The notes beneath the pieces were generated by a model. The model had not been told where the DNA came from, did not search any database, and worked only from the letters and a program-made list of their open reading frames with translations. From a bacterium (GTDB taxonomy: Bacteria > Pseudomonadota > Alphaproteobacteria > Caulobacterales > Hyphomonadaceae), in the NCBI GenBank assembly GCA_030824255.1, contig JAVBYB010000539.1, forward strand, positions 1 to 11,941: a DNA stretch of 11,941 nucleotides. The letters are read 5' to 3'. Below are positions 1 through 7,639 of this stretch, piece after piece. The first letter of the stretch is position 1. Every line of letters begins with the position of its first letter. A program made the position numbers and the translations under genes.

Positions 1-1479
1 CACGAAGGTTTCGGTGCGCACCGGCGCGAGGTAGTTTGCGATGGCGTCGGCAAGACCGAACAGGACGATGCAGCCAGCCGCCGTGATGACGATGGCCGCA
101 ACCGAGACGCCCGGAGCCCCGCCGGGGCGCACAAATTCGCGCGGTGCCTCTGCGCCAACCGGCGGGAACAGTGCGCGGAAGGCGATCGGCGTGAGATAGA
201 CGAGGCTGAGCAGCGAAGACACGATCAGCGCCGCCGCCGTGATCCACTCGTTCGATCCGAAGGCCGCTGTCACCAGCAGGAATTTCGACCACATCCCCGC
301 CATCGGCGGCAGGCCGACAATCGCAAGGCTCGCCACAAGAAAGGCAACGAACACCACAGGCATGCGCTTTCCGAGGCCGCCCATCTGCGAGACGCGGCTC
401 GCGCCCGTAGCAACATAGATCGCGCCTGCGCACATGAAGAGCGTGATCTTGGCGACGGCGTGGAACACCATGTGCAATCCGCCCGCCATCAGGCCGCCGG
501 CCCATGGCAGCATGGCGGCAGAACTGATGTAGGCAAGCTGCCCGACGGTTGACCAGGCAAGGCGCGCCTTGAGATCATCCTTGGTCATGGCGACCAGCGA
601 GGCGATCACAATAGTCGCCGCTGCGATCCAGAGAATCCATGTCGCGGACGGAAGCGTGGAGATCAGCTCCGGCCCGAATATGTAGGTCGAGATCTTCAGC
701 AGCGTGAACACGCCAGCCTTCACAACAGCCACGGCATGCAGCAACGCCGAGACTGGCGCCGGCGCAACCATCGCGGCGGGCAGCCATGCGTGCAGCGGGA
801 TCAGCGCAGCCTTGGCGACGCCGAACACGAGCAGCAGCAACAGAACGCTGCCGACGACATCATCCACCCTGCCCGCCAGCAATCCGCCGGCCGTAAAGGT
901 TGTCGATCCTGCGTAGGCCGCGACACCGATGATGCCCGGCAGGAAAAGCACGACAGAAGCGCCGACCAGCGTGATCAGATAGATGCGTCCGCCGCGCTGC
1001 GCCGCCGGCGTGCCTGCATGCGTCACGAGCGGATAGGTGGAGAATGTCAGAACTTCGTAGAAGATGAACAGGGTGAAAAGGTTCGCGGCCATCGCGATGC
1101 CCATCACGCCGAACATGGCGAGCGCAAAGCAGACATAAAAACGCGTCTGGTTAGCTTCACGCCGTCCGCGCATGTAGCCGATGGAGAAAAGCGAATTGAC
1201 GCCCCACAGCACGCTCGCCATCACCGCGAACAACGCACCCAGCGGTTCCAGGCGGAATGCGATGTCGAGGCCCGGCATGGGTTGCGCGACTGTCAACGCC
1301 AATGGCGCGCCGGACCCGACGCGCACGAACATCGAAATCGTGATGATCGACAGCGCGATGCAGGAGACCAGCGTGAGTGTCTCGCGCACGTCGGGCATAC
1401 GCCCAACAGCATAGGTTACTGCTGCGGTGAACAGCGGCAGAAGCAGCGCGGCGACGATCAGAAAGTCCGCCCCGTTCAT
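1..1479 (-). CDS. Mrp-type cation/H+ antiporter, second D/A-like proton-channel subunit (C-terminus cut off)
   Basis: This is a polytopic inner-membrane subunit of the NuoL/MrpA/MrpD proton-channel family, and 493 residues are visible with no stop before base 1. It carries the family's transport residues: Glu142 in a membrane helix (FYEVLTF), Lys223 ahead of the LHAWLP motif, His248 and Lys254 (HAVAVVKAGVF). The stretch around residues 229-258 resembles the NuoL/MrpA signature more than MrpD (AMxAPxPVSALLHA). I infer that it supplies the antiporter module lost when MrpA was split. The ATG at 1479 overlaps the TGA of the upstream mrpD gene (ATGA), which indicates translational coupling. Known relatives are about 500-560 residues long, so only a short C-terminal piece should be missing. 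It could equally be annotated as MrpD2. Family assignment is firm; the exact subunit name is not. Confidence 0.93.
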   Translation of the reverse strand, partial: MNGADFLIVAALLLPLFTAAVTYAVGRMPDVRETLTLVSCIALSIITISMFVRVGSGAPLALTVAQPMPGLDIAFRLEPLGALFAVMASVLWGVNSLFSIGYMRGRREANQTRFYVCFALAMFGVMGIAMAANLFTLFIFYEVLTFSTYPLVTHAGTPAAQRGGRIYLITLVGASVVLFLPGIIGVAAYAGSTTFTAGGLLAGRVDDVVGSVLLLLLVFGVAKAALIPLHAWLPAAMVAPAPVSALLHAVAVVKAGVFTLLKISTYIFGPELISTLPSATWILWIAAATIVIASLVAMTKDDLKARLAWSTVGQLAYISSAAMLPWAGGLMAGGLHMVFHAVAKITLFMCAGAIYVATGASRVSQMGGLGKRMPVVFVAFLVASLAIVGLPPMAGMWSKFLLVTAAFGSNEWITAAALIVSSLLSLVYLTPIAFRALFPPVGAEAPREFVRPGGAPGVSVAAIVITAAGCIVLFGLADAIANYLAPVRTETFV

Positions 1480-2999
1480 GGCGCAGCTCCGAGAAGCGCA
1501 GCTGCGCCCGCGTCGGCCAGCGATGCGGGAAGGGTTGCGTCAACGCCAAACCAGACCGAGAGGCCCGCCAGCACCCATAGCGGCGCCAGCACGCCCACCG
1601 GCGCCTCCTTCGCACGCGGCGCGCCGGGCGTTGGGGCGCGGAAAAACATCGTCTCCACAATGCGGCCGACATAGACCAGCGTCAGCAGCGATCCGATCGC
1701 GAACACCACGACCATCCATGCCTGACGCGCCTGCAGCGCCGCTTCGATGAGGCTCCACTTGCCGAGGAACCCCATGGTCAACGGCACGCCCGCAAGGCTT
1801 GCTGCGGCGACAGCAAATGCGACGGTGGACCATGGCGCCTCTCTTCCGATGCCGGCGAAGTCGCTCAGCAGACGCGCTTTCAGGCTGATCGCGAACGCGC
1901 CGAGCGCCATGAACGCCGCCGCCTTCATAAGCGCGTGCGCCACCATGTAGAATACGCCCGCCGATACGCCCGCCTGCGTGGCAAGCGAAAAGCCGAGCAG
2001 GATGAATCCCACTTGTGCGATGGAGGAGAAAGCCAGCATCCGCCGCACTTCCCGCGCGAAGATCGCCTGCACCGAACAGACGATCGCTGCAGCGGCCGCC
2101 AAGGGTGCAAGGATGCCATGCAGGAAAAGCCGGCCGAAATCAGCGTCCAGCGGAAAGACATCAAACGTGAACCGCATCAGCAGGTAGATGGCGGCCTTGG
2201 TCGCTGTCGCTGCCAGAAAGACCGAAACAAGTGTTGGCGCGCCCGCATACGCTCCTGGCAACCAGCCATGCAGCGGGAACATTGCCGCCTTGGCGCCGAG
2301 CCCGGCCACGATGAATGCGAAACCCGCCTGCACTGCCGGATTGTCGCCCAGCGTCACGAGCCGTACGCCCATGTCCGCCATGTTGAGCGTACCCGTCGCG
2401 CCGTAGAGAAAGCCGACGCCGATCACGTAGAGCGTCGCGCCGACGGTGCCCATAATGAGATAGTTGAACGCCGCAGGCAGCGCGCGGCGATCGCGCCGCT
2501 CGCCCGCCGCGACCAGCGCATAGGTTCCGATCGACGAGATTTCCAGGAAGACGAAAGCGTTGAACGCATCGCCCGTCAACACGAGGCCGAGATAGCCTGA
2601 GACGCACAGGAGGTACCCGGCCTGGAACAGCGTGTGCTTCTCCGCCCTGACTTCCGACAGCAGCGCATGACCTGAATAGATCGCCCCCATCAGGCCCATC
2701 GCCGAGATCAGCAGCGCCATTGTGACGGCAATGGCATCGACCTTCAGCGCGATTCCCATGGGCGACGGGAAACCGCCCAGCGCATAATCTATCACGCCCT
2801 CGCGCGCGACTTCGCCCGCCAGAGCAATCGCCATCCAGAGCGAGAACGCCGTGGTGAGAACCGATATGACCCAGCTGCTGCGCGCACCGGGGCTGAGCGC
2901 CGCCGCACACGCGCCGACAAGCGGCGCCGCGATCACGATAACAGGTGCATGCGCCGTCAGCGCGGCTGGAGCAGCGTAGAGCGCGTCAAACGGGGTCAC
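1476..2999 (-). CDS. mrpD: Mrp antiporter subunit D
   Basis: This 507-residue polytopic membrane protein belongs to the NuoM/NuoN/MrpD family and forms a proton path in the Mrp complex. Visible family residues are Glu153 (FLEISSIGTYAL), Lys237 and His244 in the segment GLGAKAAMFPLHGWLPGAY, and Lys268 (ATKAAIYLLMRF). A later helix has the typical HALMKAAAF motif. Length is normal for MrpD. The start is GTG at 2999, overlapping the mrpC stop by four bases (GTGA); the family-like N-terminus and the tight junction favour it over internal starts. The gene ends in an ATGA overlap with the next antiporter-like gene. All core charged residues are present, so it should be functional. Confidence 0.95.
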   Translation of the reverse strand: MTPFDALYAAPAALTAHAPVIVIAAPLVGACAAALSPGARSSWVISVLTTAFSLWMAIALAGEVAREGVIDYALGGFPSPMGIALKVDAIAVTMALLISAMGLMGAIYSGHALLSEVRAEKHTLFQAGYLLCVSGYLGLVLTGDAFNAFVFLEISSIGTYALVAAGERRDRRALPAAFNYLIMGTVGATLYVIGVGFLYGATGTLNMADMGVRLVTLGDNPAVQAGFAFIVAGLGAKAAMFPLHGWLPGAYAGAPTLVSVFLAATATKAAIYLLMRFTFDVFPLDADFGRLFLHGILAPLAAAAAIVCSVQAIFAREVRRMLAFSSIAQVGFILLGFSLATQAGVSAGVFYMVAHALMKAAAFMALGAFAISLKARLLSDFAGIGREAPWSTVAFAVAAASLAGVPLTMGFLGKWSLIEAALQARQAWMVVVFAIGSLLTLVYVGRIVETMFFRAPTPGAPRAKEAPVGVLAPLWVLAGLSVWFGVDATLPASLADAGAAALLGAAP

Positions 3000-3451
3000 G
3001 GCGCGTGCTCCGCCTGCAGCCCGGCGGCGTCGATGCGCGACACGGCGTTGATCTCATCCGCCTCGACCGTACCGTAGGCTTCGCGCACGCGCACGGCGAT
3101 GGCCAGGCCGACCGCCAGCGTCGCGACGCCCACCACGATCGCAGTGAGGATGAGGACGTGAGGCAACGGGTTCGAATAGACCACGCCGTCAATGCCGTGC
3201 TGCGCCACATAGCCGGGGACCTGCTCGGCCGCCAGCGCCCTGCCCGCCTCGCTGGCAGCTTCCAGCGTGATTGGCGCCGTGCCGCCGGTGACCTTGGCAA
3301 GGCTGATGTAGAACAGCGCCGCCGACGACTGGAACAGCGCCAGCCCGATCATCCGTTTGATGAGATTGCCGCTGGAGAACACGATGAAAAGCCCCGTCAT
3401 CATGATGATGACGACGGCGATGTAGTTGAAGTGCGTCAGGAACTCGCTCAT
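2996..3451 (-). CDS. mrpC: Mrp antiporter subunit C (NuoK-like)
   Basis: This 151-residue membrane protein is homologous to NuoK and MrpC. Three hydrophobic helices are visible, at about residues 9-27, 33-53 and 97-120. The last carries the diagnostic NPLPHVLILTAIVVGVAT motif shared by MrpC and NuoK. The loop between helices two and three (about 55-92) is longer and more Ala/Glu-rich than in the roughly 113-residue Bacillus MrpC. The ATG at 3451 overlaps the TGA of the fused A/B gene (ATGA). A longer reading upstream would lie inside that gene and has no family similarity, so I reject it. It lies between the A/B fusion and D, as in most mrp operons. Confidence 0.94.
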   Translation of the reverse strand: MSEFLTHFNYIAVVIIMMTGLFIVFSSGNLIKRMIGLALFQSSAALFYISLAKVTGGTAPITLEAASEAGRALAAEQVPGYVAQHGIDGVVYSNPLPHVLILTAIVVGVATLAVGLAIAVRVREAYGTVEADEINAVSRIDAAGLQAEHAP

Positions 3452-4512
3452 CGCTTCGCCTCTTCGGCATCGATGGAGCGGCCGGCGAAACCGTAGAAGA
3501 TCGTCACGATGGTGGACGAGACCGTCAGCAGCACGCCAAGCTCGACGAACAGGATGCCAAAATGCTGGCCCCAATGATGCTCTTCATGAGGATCACCAAG
3601 CAGGTTGGCCGGGATCATCGCCTCGACCTGTGGTGAAAACAGATAGTCATAATCGAGAAAAGCGCCGCCATTGACCATGCAAATGACGCCTATTCCGGCA
3701 TAGAGCATCACGCCGAGCGCCGCGACCGAACGCGCCGCTTTCACGGGCACAGCCGCGATCGTCTCGCGCAGCCCGAAAACCAGGCCATAGAGGATCACGG
3801 CAACCGCCAGGATCACGCCCGCCTGAAATGCGCCGCCAGCCCCGAGGTCGCCATGGAACTGCACGTAGAATGCATAAAGGGTGATCAGGGGAATGAGCAT
3901 CTTCGCGGCTACGCGCAACACGACGTGGTGGTCGCCCATCTTTTCCGGCGCGGGCGCGAGCGTCGCGCGCGGCCCGAAGCCCAGCATCAGCGCAACGCCA
4001 AGCCCGGCCGCGAATATCACCACCGTCTCGCCCAGCGTATCGAAGCCGCGATAGCTTGCGAGCACAGCCGTGACCACATTGTGCGGACCAACCTCTTCGC
4101 CAGTTCGCTCCAGATACATTCGCCCGACATAGGCATTGGCCGGTGATGACGGATCACCAAACTCCGGCAGGCCAAGCGAAGCATAGATCAGCAGCCCGCC
4201 CGTGATGACCGCCAGCAGCGCCGGCGCAACCATCGCGCGCCAGTCGACACGCGCCGTCGCGCCCCGCGTCAGCAGGATTGCGCCCAGCAGGATGATTGTC
4301 GACGCCCCCGCTCCAACGACTGCTTCGGTGAACGCGACATCGGCCGCATCCATCACCATCAACCAGGCGGCGCTCACAAGCGAATAAACGCTCATCAGCA
4401 GAATGGCGGTCAGCAGGTTACGCGTGTGCGCAACAGCAAGGCCAATTGCCACCAGCATCAGCAGCAGGACAACATTCAGCGCCGCACTCATCTCGACCGC
4501 GAACCCCGTCAT
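3448..4512 (-). CDS. Fused MrpA C-terminal domain (DUF4040/MbhE-like) and MrpB subunit
   Basis: This 354-residue membrane protein has three parts. Residues 1-83 form a DUF4040/MbhD-like helix bundle with the signature around Glu63 (FTEAVVGAGASTIILLGAIL). Residues 90-180 match the MbhE-like end of MrpA (VVTAVLASYRGFDTLGETVV, 147-165). Residues 195-345 are an MnhB/MrpB domain with the HGDLGAGGAFQAG loop (220-232). In Bacillus the first two parts sit at the end of the large MrpA and MrpB is separate; here they are one protein and the antiporter module of MrpA is elsewhere. A histidine-rich loop (HEEHHWGQH, 309-317) precedes the last helix. The ATG at 4512 overlaps the mrpG stop by four bases. 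Domain calls rest on recognised motifs only. Confidence 0.93.
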   Translation of the reverse strand: MTGFAVEMSAALNVVLLLMLVAIGLAVAHTRNLLTAILLMSVYSLVSAAWLMVMDAADVAFTEAVVGAGASTIILLGAILLTRGATARVDWRAMVAPALLAVITGGLLIYASLGLPEFGDPSSPANAYVGRMYLERTGEEVGPHNVVTAVLASYRGFDTLGETVVIFAAGLGVALMLGFGPRATLAPAPEKMGDHHVVLRVAAKMLIPLITLYAFYVQFHGDLGAGGAFQAGVILAVAVILYGLVFGLRETIAAVPVKAARSVAALGVMLYAGIGVICMVNGGAFLDYDYLFSPQVEAMIPANLLGDPHEEHHWGQHFGILFVELGVLLTVSSTIVTIFYGFAGRSIDAEEAKR

Positions 4513-4883
4513 TGCGACGAGCTCCTGTCGGCGTCTTCGGGATCAGTTTCGCGCGGCGCATCGCTAGGGATGATCTGGAATGCACCGATGCGCGGCTTGT
4601 GACCCGAGCCGTAGGCGGCGTTGGCGAGCGCATTCGCCGCCGCCGGCGTGGTCAGCATGACAAACGCCCAGATGAATGCCAGCTTCAGCGTCTCAGGCGT
4701 CAAGCCAGAGATCAGCCCCAGCCCCAGCAAAGCCAGCGTGGCGCCGCCCGTATCGGTCAGGCTCGCGGCATGGATGCGCGTGTAGACATCGGGAAATCGC
4801 AGGACGCCGACCGCCCCGAACAATGTCAGCAGCGAACCGATCACAACCAGCCCGCCGCCAATCCAGTGAAGCGCTTCAGTCAT
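4509..4883 (-). CDS. mrpG: Mrp antiporter subunit G
   Basis: This 124-residue protein is a PhaG/MnhG/MrpG subunit. Three hydrophobic helices are visible in the first 90 residues. The first loop carries the diagnostic motif LRFPDVYTRIHAAS followed by TDTGGATL. The polar tail (about 93-124) is acidic and serine-rich. I chose the ATG at 4883, preceded by GGGGGAG about 10 bases upstream; a GTG at 4904 in the same frame would add seven residues with no family support. The start overlaps the end of mrpF by eight bases, and its stop overlaps the start of the A/B fusion (ATGA). MrpG is a small accessory subunit needed for complex assembly in characterised systems. Confidence 0.94.
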   Translation of the reverse strand: MTEALHWIGGGLVVIGSLLTLFGAVGVLRFPDVYTRIHAASLTDTGGATLALLGLGLISGLTPETLKLAFIWAFVMLTTPAAANALANAAYGSGHKPRIGAFQIIPSDAPRETDPEDADRSSSQ

Positions 4884-5175
4884 GCGGCGCGCGCTCCCCC
4901 GCACTGGCGGTCAGCGGCTGCGCCAGCGAGCGGTAACGGAAGAACTTCATCAGCGCGATCGTCACGACGAAATTGATCAGCGCATAGACCAGCGCCACAT
5001 CAAGGAAGTGCGGCCGCCCAAACAGGTAGCCAATGACGGCAAGCAACAGCACCGTCTTCGTGCCGAACGAATTGGCGGCGAGGATACGATCATACTGGGA
5101 TGGCCCCATGACCGCGCGCGCGATCATCAGCACCATGGCAACCAGCAGCCCAGCCGTTCCCGCGGCAAGCAGCAT
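4876..5175 (-). CDS. mrpF: Mrp antiporter subunit F
   Basis: This 99-residue protein is a PhaF/MnhF/MrpF subunit with three predicted membrane helices (about residues 3-22, 36-52 and 58-77). Family marks are GPSQYDRILAANSFGTKTV (24-42) and DVALVYALINFVVTIAL (59-75), including the conserved Asp29 and Asp59. The length is typical. The ATG at 5175 lies three bases after the mrpE stop, so translation is probably coupled. It ends with an eight-base overlap into mrpG. Confidence 0.94.
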   Translation of the reverse strand: MLLAAGTAGLLVAMVLMIARAVMGPSQYDRILAANSFGTKTVLLLAVIGYLFGRPHFLDVALVYALINFVVTIALMKFFRYRSLAQPLTASAGERAPHD

Positions 5176-5178
5176 GAA

Positions 5179-5667
5179 TCAGCGCTCCCGCTTCCGGGCA
5201 TCTGCAGCGCCTGCAGCGCGGCGATCCATTGCTTCAAAGCTGGCGGGGCTGGCCTTCTCGCGCATCAGCGCATGAACTTTCAGGCGATCGCCCTCGACAT
5301 CGACGGTCACAGTTCCAGGCGTCAGCGTGATGGAATTGGCGAACAGCGCCTTGCCGAGATCCGTTGTTGCGTTTGTGCGCAGGCTCACCATCGCGGGATC
5401 GATGTCATGGCGGGGCCCCCATACGCGCGCAATCACGGCAACATTGGACTTCACGATCTCCACCAGCAGCCAGCCAGTGTACAGCGTGAGCTGTGGCGCA
5501 CGGTGATAGGGCGAACTATCGCGGTCGATGATCTTGAATCGCGCCGCGATCCATACAGACAAAAGCACGGAGACGGCGGCGAGCACCAGGAATTGCGGCG
5601 CGGTCTGTCCCGAGAGCGCGAACCACGCGACCGTAAGAGCCATTACGAGTCCGAGCAGGTAGGTCAT
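5179..5667 (-). CDS. mrpE: Mrp antiporter subunit E, first visible gene of the operon
   Basis: This 162-residue protein is a PhaE/MnhE/MrpE subunit. Two hydrophobic helices fill the N-terminus (about residues 4-42), with a third around 62-80. The soluble part has the diagnostic ANSITLTPGTVTVDVEGDRL motif (109-128). The tail after residue 138 is rich in Ala, Arg and Lys and looks disordered. The ATG at 5667 has a strong Shine-Dalgarno (AGGAGG at 5676-5681, eight bases away), the best in the operon and consistent with the first cistron. A 101-base gap separates it from the DUF2336 gene upstream on the same strand. Starting an mrp operon with E rather than A differs from the Bacillus order. Confidence 0.94.
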   Translation of the reverse strand: MTYLLGLVMALTVAWFALSGQTAPQFLVLAAVSVLLSVWIAARFKIIDRDSSPYHRAPQLTLYTGWLLVEIVKSNVAVIARVWGPRHDIDPAMVSLRTNATTDLGKALFANSITLTPGTVTVDVEGDRLKVHALMREKASPASFEAMDRRAAGAADARKRER

Positions 5668-5768
5668 GAGCGCGGCCTCCTCTGCTGATGCCTAGGTTCA
5701 GATGGACGACTCCGGCGCAGAACTCCAGCAAAACCGGACCGGGAAAGGTCGATTTTCGCCACGGCGCC
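5668..5768 (-). other. Intergenic gap upstream of the mrp operon
   Basis: This 101-base gap must hold any dedicated mrp promoter. I see the mrpE Shine-Dalgarno but no convincing -35/-10 pair. There is also no GC-rich hairpin followed by a T run, so no clear terminator for the DUF2336 gene. Read-through from upstream genes therefore cannot be excluded. Confidence 0.4.
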
Positions 5769-6968
5769 CTAGCGGCCGAAAACACCGCGTGAGGCAGCGG
5801 CATCGATCCGGCGCAGGTCGCCCGCAAAACCGGCAGCCTCCTCGACAGGCGCCTCATCCGCGATGTCTGGCGTGAAGGCCGAGCTCAGCGACCAGTTCCA
5901 GTAGCGGAGCACGGTCTGCGCCTTCGCCACAGCGATTGTCTCGTAGACTTCCGCCACGCGGCGGAAGTCGGCATCCTCTTCCGTGCGACGCAGCGCCTGC
6001 CAGAATGCGCGCACGTACGGGCGCTTGAGGCCGGTCGCCTTGCACAACACAGCGATGCCCTCGCCGCTCAGATCCTGGAAGATGCGATTGGCGGTCGACG
6101 CCTTGATGCCAGACAGCGCGGCTATGTCCGCAAGCGCATCCGGAGTCATGCCTGCGATCGCCGCGGCGTCGACAGCCGCTTCGAGGCCATCATGCGGCGA
6201 GCGGTCGATGGCGGTACGATCACGCTGGCGACGTTCAATCACCTGCAGCGCCTTGCGTACGACAGGATCCAGCTCTTCGGATGCGTAGCGGAAGATGTCG
6301 CCACACATGTCGATCAGCAGCGTGCGCTCAGCCGAGAAACGCAACAGGATTTGCCGGCGCTCGTCGGGCCCCGACCACCAGAACATCACCAGCGCATGCG
6401 CGGGGCGAACCTCCTCGCGGTTGATCAGCAGCGGCGGCAGCGCGGGCGCATCGCGCGAAGCCGCCACCATCAGTTCAACCGACCTGTCGGAGAGTTTGGA
6501 CTGGCTGTTCTCGAGCAGCGCTTTCATCGCCAGCACGTCGCCGCTTTCCGCAATAGCGGACGCAACCGCCGGTCCGATATCGCGGCGTTGCGCGACGGAG
6601 ACACGGTGCGGCGTCTGCCCGCGCTCGATGATGTGGCAGAGGTCGGCGTCGTCGAACGCCTTGTTCTCCGCGAGCAGCAGTTGCGCCACGTGCGGCGCAT
6701 CGAGCGCCAGGAAGCGCAGCAGGCGCTTGGGCGCCTGGGACATTTCCTGCAGACGGCGTGCGCACAATTCGCGCGCGGACACGTCCGACTCCAGCAGAAT
6801 TTCGAGCAGCAGGTCGCCGGCGATGGCGCGGTCCTGGATGTTGCCGCGCGAGGATGGCAGGGCGACGACGTCCATCAGCCGCCGCAGAAGCGAGCGGCGC
6901 ACGAAGCCCTCTGGCGTCGCCGGAACAACGCCCGCAGGCGCCTCGGTATGAGACGGAACGTCAGTCAT
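5769..6968 (-). CDS. DUF2336 domain protein, function unknown
   Basis: This 399-residue soluble protein is largely alpha-helical, with no signal peptide or membrane helix. I recognise the DUF2336 family, common in Alphaproteobacteria, from the block near residues 182-211 (LINREEVRPAHALVMFWW, then a run of Arg and Leu). Amphipathic Leu/Ala-rich helices at about 45-170 resemble HEAT-like repeats. A second helical block (about 262-335) contains a helix-turn-helix-like stretch around ALADIAALSGIKASTANRIF (276-295), which I mention only as a possibility. The ATG at 6968 is preceded by AGGGG a few bases away. It lies upstream of, and co-directional with, the mrp operon, but the gap gives no proof of joint transcription. 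No biochemical role is known to me for the family. Confidence 0.85.
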   Translation of the reverse strand: MTDVPSHTEAPAGVVPATPEGFVRRSLLRRLMDVVALPSSRGNIQDRAIAGDLLLEILLESDVSARELCARRLQEMSQAPKRLLRFLALDAPHVAQLLLAENKAFDDADLCHIIERGQTPHRVSVAQRRDIGPAVASAIAESGDVLAMKALLENSQSKLSDRSVELMVAASRDAPALPPLLINREEVRPAHALVMFWWSGPDERRQILLRFSAERTLLIDMCGDIFRYASEELDPVVRKALQVIERRQRDRTAIDRSPHDGLEAAVDAAAIAGMTPDALADIAALSGIKASTANRIFQDLSGEGIAVLCKATGLKRPYVRAFWQALRRTEEDADFRRVAEVYETIAVAKAQTVLRYWNWSLSSAFTPDIADEAPVEEAAGFAGDLRRIDAAASRGVFGR

Positions 6969-7070
6969 GGACCCCTACAAGCTGCCATATGGAGCATGGA
7001 CGCCTGCGGTTAATGCAACTTCAACCTGGCGGAGCGTTTCAGGAGCGAGCCTGTACGGCAGGCCGCTGAT
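6969..7070. other. Intergenic gap with a short hairpin
   Basis: A 5-base-pair perfect inverted repeat (GCCTG, 5-base loop, CAGGC; 7049-7063) lies just after the stop of the 149-residue membrane protein gene on the minus strand. It is not followed by a T run, so it is at best a weak terminator. A GGAGCG direct repeat (7031-7036 and 7042-7047) is spaced about one helical turn. No clear promoter for the DUF2336 gene is visible. Confidence 0.3.
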
Positions 7071-7520
7071 TTATCGAGGATTTTTTCCGGGGTGGACGAA
7101 GATGAGCACCACCGAGGCCGCCAGGAGGCCGACCAGCAGGTAAAACAGGGCGGACGGATCGGTTTCAACGGTGGTCACCGCGCCGGCGTCCCCGATCTGG
7201 TCTACCGGCACCTTGATCCCGAGCGTCATCAGCTGGATGACCAGCGCCGCAAGCCCCGCCGCGACAAGCGCGCCAAGGATAGCTCCCGCCCGGCGTGTCA
7301 CCGGGACGACGATCAACAGGGCCGCCAGCACCATGACGATGCCGATCGCAAACCGGCCCGCCGGCTCGAACCAGGCAATGTCAGACGTCTCGCGGAAAAC
7401 CTCGAACAGATGGTTCTGCATAGGCGGCTGAGGCGCGAGCGTGTCCGCCGCCACCCAGATCAGCAGGACTGCCACAAACAGTCCGATAACCCAGCTCGCC
7501 AGTGTCCGGGCTTCACGCAT
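7071..7520 (-). CDS. Small four-helix integral membrane protein, possibly DoxX-like
   Basis: This 149-residue protein has four hydrophobic helices at about residues 8-25, 54-73, 77-100 and 124-142. The pair AGRFAIGIVMVLAALLIVVP and the Gly/Ala-rich helix that follows, ending in QLMTLGI, resemble the DoxX/MauE-like four-helix fold. I see no catalytic motif and no cysteine. The ATG at 7520 has a good Shine-Dalgarno (GAGGGAG, about nine bases away). The short tail ends in HPGKNPR. DoxX-like proteins are often linked to thiol redox or respiration, but nothing here shows that. It is a real gene judging by length, codon use and ribosome site; the family is tentative. Confidence 0.8.
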   Translation of the reverse strand: MREARTLASWVIGLFVAVLLIWVAADTLAPQPPMQNHLFEVFRETSDIAWFEPAGRFAIGIVMVLAALLIVVPVTRRAGAILGALVAAGLAALVIQLMTLGIKVPVDQIGDAGAVTTVETDPSALFYLLVGLLAASVVLIFVHPGKNPR

Positions 7521-7584
7521 CCGGTAACTCCCTCGCCCACTATCTCGCCAAGATGGCGCAGATTGCGCAGGAAGCCAAATGTGA

Positions 7585-7615
7585 CAGGCGCCCCGGCCAT
7601 CAGCCGGAGCGCCTG
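7585..7615 (-). terminator. Probable Rho-independent-like terminator of the EF-hand gene
   Basis: A strong inverted repeat consists of a 7-base-pair outer stem (CAGGCGC/GCGCCTG), one mismatch, a 5-base-pair inner stem (CCGGC/GCCGG) and a 5-base loop. It starts 24 bases after the EF-hand gene's stop on the minus strand. The sequence after it (TCACATTTGG) is only modestly T-rich, so termination efficiency is uncertain. The stem itself is plainly visible. Confidence 0.55.
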
Positions 7616-7639
7616 CGGATCGTGCCTGGATCGGGCCGA

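Noticed and set aside
2996..3574. Longer version of the subunit C protein starting at 3574
   Set aside because: The added N-terminus lies wholly inside the upstream subunit gene and has no membrane or family character. The ATGA junction at 3451 is the natural start.
1476..4976. Many long open frames on the plus strand opposite the mrp genes
   Set aside because: They are rich in Arg, His, Asp and Gln, lack family motifs, and lie antisense to clear mrp genes. They are typical shadows in GC-rich DNA.
1..5667. Reading the large subunits as respiratory complex I (NuoL/NuoM/NuoK)
   Set aside because: The neighbouring E, F, G and MnhB-type subunits are specific to Mrp antiporters, and no other nuo genes are present.
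6987..6994. CCATATGG palindrome upstream of the DUF2336 gene
   Set aside because: A single 8-base palindrome with no second copy and no extension; too little to call an operator.
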